Assembly: GCA_020724125.1 (NCBI GenBank) | Contig: DYHM01000003.1 | Coordinates: forward strand, 1 to 20,363 | Reading direction: 5' to 3' | Length of the DNA: 20,363 bases | DNA from: Patescibacteria group bacterium | GTDB lineage: Bacteria; Patescibacteriota; Minisyncoccia; Minisyncoccales; CG1-02-41-26 | The notes under the pieces: generated by a model | Told to the model about the DNA's origin: nothing | Seen by the model: only the letters and a program-made list of their open reading frames with translations | Databases searched by the model: none | Part shown: piece by piece, positions 7,043 to 13,261 of the stretch | Numbering within the stretch: the stretch's first letter is position 1 | Layout: the number at the start of each line of letters is the position of its first letter | Translations under genes and position numbers: made by a program

Positions 7043-7453
7043 ATGAAATCTAATATCCCAAAGAAAAAAATTAAAATGATTTTTTTTAATATGGATGGAG
7101 TTCTTTTTCATATTGAAGGTTATAATGAAAATGGTAAAAAAGTGGCCATAAGCACCTGGAATATTTTATTTGACTATCTTGGTATTTATAACGAACATGA
7201 GAGATTAAAAGAAATGTTTATCAGGGGTCAACTTCCATCTTATATGGAATGGACAGATGAAGCTTGTCGAGTTCTCCAGAAATATAATATAACCAAAAAT
7301 AAATTTATGGAAATTATTAACGATAGATTATTAATGAAAGGAGCCAGAGAAACCCTGAAAGAATTAAAAAAAAGAGGGTATAAGACAGCAGTAATAATAG
7401 GTAAAAAAGATTTAAGAGAAATTTTGCCCTATTTTCCACTAATTAAAAATTAA
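7043..7453 (+). pseudogene. Truncated HAD-superfamily phosphatase-like protein
   Basis: The 136-residue product resembles the first half of a phosphoserine-phosphatase-type HAD protein. Motif I reads FFNMDGVLF where active enzymes have DxDGV/T: the nucleophile Asp is Asn16, while Asp18 remains. A helical cap-like region follows (EMFIRGQLPSYMEWTDEACR), then YKTAVIIGKKD where motif II (usually IISG) should be. Motifs III and IV are absent because the frame ends at 7453. The stop lies in an AT-rich stretch that resembles the window's dispersed repeat, so an insertion or deletion there probably cut the gene. It starts six bases after amrS. With both the nucleophile and the C-terminal half missing, hydrolase activity is unlikely; a non-catalytic role cannot be excluded. 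Confidence 0.75.
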
Positions 7454-7474
7454 AAATGATTTAAAATTTAAAAT
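7441..7474. repeat. AT-rich repeat remnant at the end of the HAD fragment
   Basis: AATTAAAAATTAAAAATG followed by ATTTAAAATTTAAAAT resembles the repeat at 300-450 and supplies the last three codons and stop of the HAD fragment. Confidence 0.4.
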
Positions 7475-7494
7475 ATGAGTATATTTTAACTTAT

Positions 7495-7734
7495 TTGGCT
7501 TCTATAGCGGGTATTGCTATGAGTTTAGCCAACTATCCACAGGTCTATAAAATTTACAAAACCAAAAGTTCAAAAGATATTTCGCTATTAACTTACGTAA
7601 TACTTGTCAGTGGAGGAATAATTTGGTTGTTTTACGGTATCAGTATTAAAAATTTTCCCATTATAATTACCTATTCTTTTGGAACTTTTTCTGCTTTTCT
7701 TGTATTAGTCGGAATTTTCAAATATAAAAACTGA
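7495..7734 (+). CDS. SemiSWEET-type PQ-loop sugar transporter
   Basis: SemiSWEETs are three-helix proteins that dimerise to carry sugars down their gradient. The 79-residue frame has the family features: SIAGIAMSLANYPQVYKIYKTKSSKDIS with the PQ motif at residues 15-16, then helices LTYVILVSGGIIWLFYGISI and IIITYSFGTFSAFLVLVGIF. No ATG opens this frame; TTG at 7495 is the usable start. A better start is hidden one frame away: ATG at 7475 would read MSIFLTYLASIAG if the T-run at 7484-7487 had one more base. As written that ATG hits TAA after four codons. A one-base loss, real or from assembly, is therefore likely. The neighbours give no substrate clue. Confidence 0.85.
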   Translation: MASIAGIAMSLANYPQVYKIYKTKSSKDISLLTYVILVSGGIIWLFYGISIKNFPIIITYSFGTFSAFLVLVGIFKYKN

Positions 7735-7810
7735 ATCTCCTAATTTAATTATTTAAATATAAAAACTGAATTTTCTATAATTATTAAAGTTTTTAATTAT
7801 TGATATCCTA

Positions 7811-7854
7811 TCGTAGAATTACTGCGATCGCTTCAATTCTACGAATGCTTTTTT
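7811..7854 (+). terminator. Hairpin with T-run after the SemiSWEET gene
   Basis: TCGTAGAATT (7811-7820) and AATTCTACGA (7835-7844) form a perfect 10-bp stem, followed by ATGC and six T residues. The 14-base loop contains the palindrome GCGATCGC (7824-7831), so a branched fold is possible. It fits a rho-independent terminator closing the plus-strand unit that starts with the DUF763 gene. Confidence 0.65.
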
Positions 7855-7872
7855 AGTCTCCTTTTTTGGTTA

Positions 7873-7944
7873 TTTTGGTCAGTTGATATTTTGGTTAGTT
7901 GAAATGTAAGTTTATTTTGATAAGATAAAATTGATAAGATAAAT
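7873..7944. repeat. Two successive two-copy tandem duplications upstream of amrB
   Basis: TTTTGGTCAGTTGATA (7873-7888) is followed by TTTTGGTTAGTTGAAA (7889-7904), a 14/16 match. TTGATAAGATAAAA (7917-7930) is followed by TTGATAAGATAAAT (7931-7944), a 13/14 match, whose last base directly precedes the amrB ATG. No Shine-Dalgarno sequence is present. The GATAAGATAAAT portion could serve as a -10-like sequence. Confidence 0.75.
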
Positions 7945-8580
7945 ATGATTTCTTTTGTTTGTATAGCGCCCCATGCGCCAATTTTATTGCCGGAGGTGGG
8001 GTCAAGAAGAGACAAGGTTTCTGTTAAAAAAACCATTGAGGCCTTAGAAAATTTGGGTAAAAAATTGAAAAAGAAAAACCCGGACTCAATAATAATTTCC
8101 GCGCCTCATCCTGATTGGGGCTTTGAGACGCCCTTATACTTTCTTGCGAAGGACTTTCAGGGAAGAATTGAAAAAATCCTAATTGGCTTGGAATCGCCGC
8201 AATTCTATTTCAAAAAGGGCGTCAATTTTTCAATTTCCAATTTTCAATTTTCAAACAAATCCCAATTTTCAAATTCCAAAATTGCGATTATCGCAAGCGG
8301 TGATTTATCCCATTGTCTCAAAGAAGATGGACCTTATGGTTTTCATCCTGATGGGCCAAAATTTGATGAGGCGCTAATAGAAGCTTTAAAAAAGAAAGAT
8401 ATTGAAACGATTTTAAAATTAGATGAAATCTATCGTGAAGCTGGCGAATGCGGTTTGAGGTCTTTTTGTTTTCTTTTGGGAATTTTAGAAGCATCGGGTT
8501 TAGATTGGCAGCCAGAAATTCTATCTTACGAAGCCCCTTTTGGCGTCGGCTATTTGGTAGTAAATTTCAAACTTGAATAA
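7945..8580 (+). CDS. amrB: AmmeMemoRadiSam system protein B (MEMO/LigB-type), shortened
   Basis: MEMO-like proteins share the fold of class III extradiol dioxygenases. The 211-residue product starts MISFVCIAPHAPILLPEVGS, with histidines in CIAPHAP and ISAPHPDWG, a conserved IIASGDLSHC motif, and the end EAGECGLRS...LSYEAPFGVGYLVVNF. From memory, relatives are about 260-280 residues and have an additional His-containing DHGASVPL segment. Here ISAPHPDWG runs almost directly into FETPLYFLAK, so roughly 55-60 residues including that motif seem deleted in frame. An AT-rich repeat is also inserted in frame at about residues 93-113 (FSISNFQFSNKSQFSNS). Together these changes suggest reduced or lost metal-centre function. 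It partners with amrS at 6020; AMMECR1 is absent locally. Confidence 0.85.
   Translation: MISFVCIAPHAPILLPEVGSRRDKVSVKKTIEALENLGKKLKKKNPDSIIISAPHPDWGFETPLYFLAKDFQGRIEKILIGLESPQFYFKKGVNFSISNFQFSNKSQFSNSKIAIIASGDLSHCLKEDGPYGFHPDGPKFDEALIEALKKKDIETILKLDEIYREAGECGLRSFCFLLGILEASGLDWQPEILSYEAPFGVGYLVVNFKLE
8223..8284. repeat. Dispersed AT-rich repeat inserted in frame in amrB
   Basis: The segment contains TTTTCAAACAAATCCCAATT followed by TTCAAATTCCAAAATT. It aligns with CTAAGCAAATCCAAATG at about 818-834 and, as reverse complement, with the GTTTAG-containing copies at 990, 14850 and 15016. It encodes a low-complexity F/S/N/Q stretch. Confidence 0.6.
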
Positions 8581-8639
8581 TTTTTTTAAAAATTAAGATT
8601 TAAGGTCGGCCTTTAAACCTTAATTAAAACATTTTAAAG

Positions 8640-9162
8640 ATGGAAGGAGTTTTTAAAAAAATTTGGAAATTAGCTATTCCCTACCTGAAAAAAGGTAAAA
8701 GAAAGGATTTTTTATTACATACTGCAGGTGTCATTAAGGCAATGGAATTATTACTGCGGCAAGAAAAAGGAGATCCGAACATTTTAATTCCAGCAGTAAT
8801 ATTACATGATACAGGTTGGTCAAAAGTTCCAAGAGATTTACAAAGAAGCAATAATAAATCTAAGGTAGAAAAAGTGATGAAATTACATTTATAGTATTCC
8901 AATAATTTATGAAATTTTAACCAAAGTAACTGATGTAGTTTCAGCACATAAATATCAAAATCCCAGAAATTTAGATAAAAGATTACTGATTGACGCTGAT
9001 ACTTTAGCCGATGTTTTTAAAGAACAATTTTATAACGATTGCAAGGTTTATAGGCTTAATCCTAAAAAATTATATAATATCCGAAGAAACAATAAATTTT
9101 ATACCAAAACAGCAAAAATCATCTTTCGAAAAACAATAGAAAAAAGAAGAAAAGAAATTTAG
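8640..9162 (+). pseudogene. HD-domain phosphohydrolase-like gene, frameshifted
   Basis: Frame 1 (8640-8894) encodes MEGVFKKIWKLAIPYLKKGK with the HD-domain pattern HTAGVIKAMELLL and ILHDTGWSKVP, then stops at TAG 8892-8894. The rest is open in a second frame from about 8881 to TAG 9160-9162 and reads SIPIIYEILTKV, DVVSAHKYQNPRNLDKRLL and IDADTLADVFKEQF, the expected distal HD-domain helices. One frameshift near 8885-8895 joins them. The link TKVTDVVSAHK also looks about ten residues short of the usual helix spacing, suggesting a small in-frame deletion as well. Joined, the protein would be about 170 residues. It most resembles small predicted HD metal-dependent phosphohydrolases. It sits 60 bp after amrB. 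Confidence 0.8.
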
Positions 9163-9205
9163 AAAACGAAGCAATGTAATTGAAATAAAGCGTGAGAAAA
9201 TTATA

Positions 9206-9253
9206 AAGGCTTATAGGTTTGGCTACTCAGTGGCAAATTTTAAACTTAAATGA
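9206..9253 (+). pseudogene. Possible relic of an amrB 3' end
   Basis: The frame ending TGA at 9251-9253 reads AYRFGYSVANFKLK, close to the amrB end APFGVGYLVVNFKLE. At DNA level, the stretch from GGCTA to the stop keeps about 23 of 32 positions. It overlaps the start of the VanX-like gene. It may be what remains of a second amrB copy, but the match is short. Confidence 0.25.
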
Positions 9254-9849
9254 AAAATAAAAAATTAAAGTTTAAGAAAGTTATTTTAAAGTTAGTGGAT
9301 TTAGCAGGATATGGGTTTGGGGTTGAGCCACGGTATTATTTTTATGGTTGGAGTAAAATGAAAAGTTGTTTTGCCAGAATTTCGGTTGCCAAAAGACTTC
9401 TTTTAGCTAAAAAATATCTTCCTAAAGGTTATAACTTTAAAATTTGGGATAGTTTTCGAACAAAAGCAACAGAAAAATTATTAAGAATAAGTTTTAGGAA
9501 AAGATTAGAAAATTTGCATCCAAATTGGAATGAGGAAAAAATCCGGAAGGCCCTGATTCTCTTTACCGGCCCTCCTCTTTTAAAAATTCGTCTTAAATTA
9601 AGAAATCATTTTACTGGAGGAGCGGTTGATTTAACTATTGTTGATGAAAGAGGTAAGGAATTAGATATGGGAACTGATTTTGATGATATCACTGAAAAAG
9701 CAGCTTTAAATTATTTTGAGAAAAAGAAACCTCTAAAACCCTTGGAGAAAATTGCCAAAAAAAATCGTCGCTTATTAGCTAAAGTAATGAAAAAAGTCGG
9801 TTTTAGGCCTTATCTTGCCGAATGGTGGCACTGGTCCTATAAGAGATAG
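9250..9849 (+). CDS. VanX/DdpX-like D-alanyl-D-alanine dipeptidase (peptidase M15D)
   Basis: M15D enzymes are zinc peptidases that hydrolyse D-Ala-D-Ala or related cell-wall dipeptides. The 199-residue product carries the zinc-site motifs: HFTGGAVDLTI with His120 and Asp127 (SxHxxGxAxD pattern) and EWWHWSY with catalytic Glu191 and zinc ligand His194. Arg70 in IWDSFRT corresponds to the YDGYRP arginine, and MGTDFDD (140-146) matches the family's MGT-x-FD. There is no signal peptide, so it is probably cytoplasmic. Length matches VanX (about 202). No vanA/vanH-type ligase or dehydrogenase is nearby, so a cell-wall turnover role is more likely than glycopeptide resistance. The start at 9250 has no clear Shine-Dalgarno sequence. 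The stop is eight bases from the MITE-like end at 9857. Confidence 0.9.
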   Translation: MKNKKLKFKKVILKLVDLAGYGFGVEPRYYFYGWSKMKSCFARISVAKRLLLAKKYLPKGYNFKIWDSFRTKATEKLLRISFRKRLENLHPNWNEEKIRKALILFTGPPLLKIRLKLRNHFTGGAVDLTIVDERGKELDMGTDFDDITEKAALNYFEKKKPLKPLEKIAKKNRRLLAKVMKKVGFRPYLAEWWHWSYKR

Positions 9850-9902
9850 GGAATTTCTTTCGGTAATGTATACATACTTTTTGCACTTTTCTGCTAATCT
9901 GG

Positions 9903-9923
9903 GGGCATATGAAAACTATGCCC
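9903..9923 (+). promoter_or_regulatory. Hairpin covering the transposase start codon
   Basis: GGGCATA (9903-9909) and TATGCCC (9917-9923) form a perfect 7-bp stem around a 7-base loop; the ATG at 9909-9911 straddles the stem edge. In several IS families such a hairpin blocks translation from read-through transcripts, which is the likely role here. Confidence 0.45.
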
Positions 9924-10822
9924 AATTCAACTCAAGAAGAAAAATATCGCTGGATAAAACCAATTCTTGATAGAAACATAACTATTAAGGATATGGTTAA
10001 GGTCTGTCCATTTTCAGAAAGAGCTCTCAAGTATTGGTTAGCTGCCTACGGGAAGTATGGTTTGGAAGGACTAGAAAACAGATCAACTTGTCCCAAAACC
10101 CATCCTAGAGAAACACCCATCCGGATTAAAGAAAGAATAATTGGGTTGAGGAAAGAAAAGAATAAATGTGCCTTAAAATTACAATGGGATTTGACAGAAG
10201 AAGGAATTAACATCCACTTCCAAACAATCCAGAAGATAATCAAGAAAGAGGGATTAACTAGAAAATATAGAATGAGGAAGATAAGATACAAATATGTTAA
10301 AATACCTCTAAAGAAAGGTGAACTAGTAGAGATAGATATCAAATACGTTCCGGATAAGATAAAAGGACAGAGATATTATCAGTTTACAGCCATTGATGTA
10401 GCTACCAGATAGAGATATTTACAAGCCTATGAAGATGAATCTACTTTCAGCGCTATCAGCTTTCTTAAAGAACTTTTAAAGGTAACTGATTTTAAGATAC
10501 AATCAATAAAGACAGATAATGGCGCTTACTTCACCAACAGATACAACGGATATTACCGGAGTGACTTACCCTTCCCCATACTTCATGTTTTTGATAAACT
10601 ATGTCAGGAAAACAATATTATCCACTACCTGATTGATCCTGGTAAGCCTCAACAGAATGCTTTTGTTGAGAGAAATCATCGAGAAGACCAAGAGAAATTC
10701 TATGCCCGGACAAAGTTTAAATCTTTTTTAGAATTAAGAGATAAATTAAGACTATGGAATACAACAATACAAAACATTGTGGCCTTAACGGGAAAACTCC
10801 CAACCAAGCCCTTAGATTATGA
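9909..10822 (+). pseudogene. IS481-like DDE transposase, nonsense and frameshift mutations
   Basis: The N-terminus has helix-turn-helix regions (about residues 30-60 and 72-115), followed by an integrase-type core with Asp143 in LVEIDIKYVP, Asp203 in IKTDNGAYF and Glu254 in PQQNAFVERNHRE. The first open stretch ends at TAG 10410-10412 (ATR-stop-RYLQAY), where relatives commonly have Trp (ATRWR), so TGG to TAG is likely. The same frame then continues through the second Asp and Glu. Near 10757 it shifts: the conserved end reads EYNNTKHCGLNGKTPNQAL only in another frame, ending at TGA 10820-10822. A loss of about four bases explains this. With two lesions the element cannot supply its own transposase. 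Confidence 0.85.
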
Positions 10823-10933
10823 GTGCAAAATGTCTGTATCTAAAACACTCTTGTTTAATAAAGAGTTTAATAAAGAACATCGTAAAGAGCTTCATAATAA
10901 GAAAAAAACTTCAAGGTAATTAGCGAAAGTCAG

Positions 10934-11029
10934 TATGTTTCCACCATCAGCGACCGAACAACCAAAGAAGAAATTCGTCGTTATGTTCGTCAACAAAAAA
11001 ATTATTTAAAACAACTAAAATTGTTTTAA
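10934..11029 (+). pseudogene. C-terminal relic of an IS200-like (Y1) transposase
   Basis: Immediately after the MITE-like right end an open frame reads VSTISDRTTKEEIRRYVRQQ and then KNYLKQLKLF before TAA at 11027-11029. The pattern of an aromatic/valine strand, then a helix with a basic RRYVRQQ, resembles the C-terminal helix of IS200/IS605 TnpA proteins. The first 100 or so residues, including the catalytic Tyr and HUH motif, are missing, apparently replaced by the MITE/IS481 insertion. A GC-rich hairpin typical of IS200/IS605 ends follows at 11057. Assigned by pattern only. Confidence 0.45.
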
Positions 11030-11047
11030 CCTGCGACAGAGCGTTAT

Positions 11048-11084
11048 GGGGAAAATCCCCGCCGCTCCGTCGGCGGGGTAGTTT
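11048..11084 (+). mobile_element. GC-rich hairpin, probable IS200/IS605 right end
   Basis: CCCCGCCG (11057-11064) and CGGCGGGG (11071-11078) form a perfect 8-bp stem around CTCCGT, followed by TAGTTTAA. GGGGAAAATCCCC (11048-11060) gives a competing hairpin. The position just after the Y1 transposase relic supports an IS200/IS605 right end. Confidence 0.55.
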
Positions 11085-11108
11085 AATTAAGGATATAATT
11101 AAGGATGA
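11085..11108 (+). promoter_or_regulatory. 12-bp tandem duplication carrying the ribosome binding site
   Basis: AATTAAGGATAT (11085-11096) is followed by AATTAAGGATGA (11097-11108). The second AAGGA lies seven bases before the ATG at 11110 and is a usable Shine-Dalgarno sequence; the duplication therefore doubled the site. Confidence 0.6.
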
Positions 11109-11109
11109 T

Positions 11110-12435
11110 ATGAAAAATTTTTCTCAGGCTTTAATAATCAGTGTTGATATGGGATATGGCCATCAAAGAACCGCTTTCCCTTTGAGGCATTTAGGAGAAA
11201 TCATTAACGCCAATGATTATTTGGGCATTCCTTCTCGCGATGGAAAAATTTGGAAAGAAACAAAAATTTTTTATGAATTTATCTCTAATTTTAAAAAAAC
11301 TCCTCTTGTGGGTAATTCTCTTTTTTCATTTTTTAACCGATTTCAAAGAATAGAAGAATTTTATCCCAAAAGAGATCTTTCTAAACCAAATATTGCCCTA
11401 AAAATAATTTATTCCCTCTTTAAAAAGGGATGGGGTAAAGACCTAATTGAAAAATTGAAGGCTAAAAAATCCGTTATTCAGGCGCAACAAACACAACAAA
11501 AATCAAAAATAAATTTGCCAATTATTAGCGCATTTTTTCTGCCGGCTTTAATGGCTGAATTTTTTAATTACCCCGGAGATATTTATTGCGTTATTTGCGA
11601 TGTTGATATTTCCCGGCCCTGCGCGGCTCTAAATCCTCGCCAAAGCAAAATTAAATATTTTGTTCCCACTGAAAGAACGGCTGAACGACTAAAATCTTAT
11701 GGAGTAAAAAATGAAAATATCTTTTTAACCGGCTATCCCCTGCCAAAAGAAAATATCGGTTCATCTCGGATGGAAATTTTAAAAGAAGATTTAAAAGAAA
11801 GAATTCTTAATTTGGCTCCCCAGAAAAAATTCTTTAAAAAATATCAATCGTTATTAAAAAACGAATTAGGCGATCTGCCAAATAAATCCAATCGTAACCT
11901 AACCCTTTGTTTTTCCATTGGGGGCGCGGGCGCTCAAAAAGAAATGGCCATTAAGGTTTTGGAAAGTTTAAAAAAAGAAATTGAAGAAAAAAAATTGAAA
12001 TTAATTCTTTCAATCGGCATCAAAAAAGAAACCGAAAAATTTTTTAAAAAAAAGATTGAGATTTTATTTAAGGAAACGCCGGAAAATTTAGAAATTATTT
12101 ATCAAGAAAAAATTGAGGATTATTTTAAAGATTTTAATAAGGCCCTGAGGAAAACTGACATTTTAATAACCAAACCATCTGAACTTTCTTTTTATTCGGC
12201 CTTGGGCCTTCCCGTTTTAATTCTTCCTCCCATTGGTTATCACGAAGAATTTAATAAAGATTGGCTCATCAAAAATGGATTTGGAATTGAAATTGAAAAT
12301 CTTAAATATATCAAAGAATGGCTTTTTGACTTTTTGAATTACGGATTTTTAGCAGAGGCTGCTTTTAGAGGATATTTAGAAGGAGAAAAATTAGGAATTT
12401 TTAAAATAGAGACAATCTTGAAAAAAATAGAATAA
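11110..12435 (+). CDS. GT-B fold glycosyltransferase-like protein (MurG/MGDG-synthase related)
   Basis: The 441-residue product looks like a two-domain GT-B protein. Near the N-terminus it has ALIISVDMGYGHQRTAFPL (residues 7-25), similar to the glycine-rich acceptor-side loop of MGDG synthases (DxGxGHxxAA). CVICDVDISRPCAA and KYFVPTERTAERL occur in the middle of the N-domain. LCFSIGGAGAQKEMAIKVL (about 270-288) resembles the start of a donor-binding Rossmann domain. ITKPSELSFYSALGLPVLIL with PIGYHEEFNKDWLIKNGFGI near residues 352-395 matches the nucleotide-sugar binding end of GT28-type enzymes. There is no membrane helix. Acceptor and sugar are not predictable. An AAGGAT ribosome binding site precedes ATG 11110. 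The gene is convergent with the Clp-N gene and ends in a shared terminator region. Confidence 0.6.
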   Translation: MKNFSQALIISVDMGYGHQRTAFPLRHLGEIINANDYLGIPSRDGKIWKETKIFYEFISNFKKTPLVGNSLFSFFNRFQRIEEFYPKRDLSKPNIALKIIYSLFKKGWGKDLIEKLKAKKSVIQAQQTQQKSKINLPIISAFFLPALMAEFFNYPGDIYCVICDVDISRPCAALNPRQSKIKYFVPTERTAERLKSYGVKNENIFLTGYPLPKENIGSSRMEILKEDLKERILNLAPQKKFFKKYQSLLKNELGDLPNKSNRNLTLCFSIGGAGAQKEMAIKVLESLKKEIEEKKLKLILSIGIKKETEKFFKKKIEILFKETPENLEIIYQEKIEDYFKDFNKALRKTDILITKPSELSFYSALGLPVLILPPIGYHEEFNKDWLIKNGFGIEIENLKYIKEWLFDFLNYGFLAEAAFRGYLEGEKLGIFKIETILKKIE

Positions 12436-12449
12436 AAAAAAATACCGCT

Positions 12450-12483
12450 AACATTCCAACATTCTCAAGAATGTTGGAATGTT
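12450..12483. terminator. Perfect 16-bp-arm hairpin between convergent genes
   Basis: AACATTCCAACATTCT (12450-12465) and AGAATGTTGGAATGTT (12468-12483) are exact inverted repeats separated by two bases. A-runs on the left (12434-12442) and TTTAATT on the right suit a bidirectional terminator for the glycosyltransferase-like gene and the Clp-N gene. Confidence 0.7.
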
Positions 12484-12488
12484 TAATT

Positions 12489-12516
12489 AAAAAAATAGCG
12501 TCGGGTTGAACAACGC
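12489..12516 (-). terminator. Rho-independent terminator of the Clp-N gene
   Basis: On the minus strand GCGTTG (12516-12511) pairs with CGACGC (12503-12498), with one G-T pair and a 7-base loop, then TATTTTTTT. It lies about 40 bases past the stop at 12555 and is a more classical terminator than the adjacent long hairpin. Confidence 0.65.
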
Positions 12517-12554
12517 CATTATTTTACGATCTTATTTATGAGAAAGAAATACGC

Positions 12555-12997
12555 CTATGCCACTCCCTTAAAAATATTTGTTATCTCCTTTTTTGCCCTA
12601 TCCAATGTTACTCCATGCCTGGCAAGAATCCTTGCGGCAATGCTTTCCCCTTCTTTTATAAGACCAAAAAGAATGTGTTCTGAGCTGATGTAATTATTCC
12701 CCATAATCTTTGCTTCATTAATAGCAAGCTCTAACACCTTTTTTGAATGGGGCGTAAAAGGAACATTTCCCATAATAGCAAGGTTTCCACCGGATGAACC
12801 TCTTTTTCTATCTCTAATTTTAGGCTTTCAAGATCAATACCAAAATTGCGAAACATCTCTATCACTACGTCTTTTCCTTCCTCTATCAACCCTAAGAGAA
12901 TATGCTCTGGTCCTAAATAATCGTGATTTAACCTCCTGGCCTTATCTCGGGCAAAAACCAATATCCTCTTTGCTCTCTTTGTAAATTTGTTAAACAT
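12555..12997 (-). pseudogene. Stand-alone Clp N-terminal (double repeat) domain gene, frameshifted
   Basis: The ClpA/ClpC N-domain binds adaptors and substrates. Frame 1 (12997-12731) encodes repeat 1: FTKRAKRILVFARDKARRLN, DYLGPEHILLGLIEEGKDV, then runs into an unrelated tail VETLLLWEMFLL and stops. Frame 2 (ATG 12773 to TAG 12555) encodes repeat 2: GNVPFTPHSKKVLELAINEA, YISSEHILFGLIKEGESIAA. In ClpC the two repeats are joined by IGNIPFTPRAKKVLELA, so one missing base near CCGGTGGAAACC (about 12775-12790) explains the split; CCGGGTGG would restore it. No AAA+ domain follows, so even the repaired protein (about 147 aa) is an N-domain-only form. Two separately translated single repeats are a less likely alternative. 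The first start has an unusually strong Shine-Dalgarno sequence, AGGAGGTGA (13009-13017). Confidence 0.75.
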
Positions 12998-13086
12998 TTA
13001 TTTTTTTTCACCTCCTCGCGTCGTTTTTATCACGATCGATTTATTTTTCCATATTTAATTTTTAATTTCCAAAAGTTCCATTTAGA

Positions 13087-13114
13087 ATTTTATCATACTT
13101 TTATAAAGAGTCAA
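13087..13114 (-). promoter_or_regulatory. Strong extended -10 promoter for the Clp-N gene
   Basis: On the minus strand TTGACT (13109-13114), a 16-bp spacer and TAAAAT (13087-13092) preceded by TG one base upstream form a near-consensus extended -10 promoter. The leader to the ATG at 12997 is about 80 bases. No CIRCE-type inverted repeat was seen. The rest of 12998-13261 holds no gene. Confidence 0.6.
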
Positions 13115-13182
13115 GTTTTACGTATAAATTTCACTTGCTTAAAAGACCGAGAAAAGAATTTTCAATTACATATTTATCAATC

Positions 13183-13214
13183 TGTTGTTTAATCAAGCCG
13201 TTGTTTAGTTAAGC
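13183..13214. repeat. Two-copy 16-bp tandem duplication
   Basis: TGTTGTTTAATCAAGC (13183-13198) is followed directly by CGTTGTTTAGTTAAGC (13199-13214), a 13/16 match, in the spacer between mreD and the Clp-N gene. Confidence 0.65.
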
Positions 13215-13261
13215 GCGATGAATCGTCAATTTAGCTGAAATACCGCTAGTTAAATTAAAAT

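Larger units (their letters stand above)
9867..10843 (+). mobile_element. IS481-family-like insertion sequence, inactive
   Basis: The element is about 977 bp, normal for IS481. Its ends are TATACATACTTTTTGCAC (9869-9886) and, reversed, GATACAGACATTTTGCAC (10823-10840), matching at 15 of 18 positions; the left end starts TGT as is usual for the family. They tightly flank the transposase frame, whose TGA ends at 10822. No clear direct repeat of the target could be defined. The transposase is broken (see 9909-10822). Confidence 0.65.
9855..10938. mobile_element. Second MITE-like element, split by an IS insertion
   Basis: CTTTCGGTAA at 9857-9866 and the inverted ATTAGCGAAAGTCAGTA at 10919-10935 correspond to the ends of the 99-bp element at 4702-4800. 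Over the right end, CTTCAAGGTAATTAGCG and following bases match the other element at about 24 of 29 positions. Removing the IS481-like element (about 9867-10843) leaves about 105 bp, close to the size of the intact copy. The left end has lost the outermost TGA. Confidence 0.55.

Noticed and set aside
7824..7831. GCGATCGC palindrome (also at 19443-19450) as a HIP1-like or methylation motif
   Set aside because: Only two copies in 20 kb, one inside a terminator loop and one in an A-rich array; too few to call a genome-wide motif from this window.
9250..9849. VanX-like gene as part of a vancomycin-resistance cluster
   Set aside because: No VanA/B-type ligase, VanH-type dehydrogenase or two-component regulator is nearby; stand-alone M15D peptidases are common.
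10410..10412. TAG within the transposase as evidence for a recoded stop codon
   Set aside because: The same gene has an independent frameshift, and intact genes here end in all three stops; a nonsense mutation in a dead IS is simpler.
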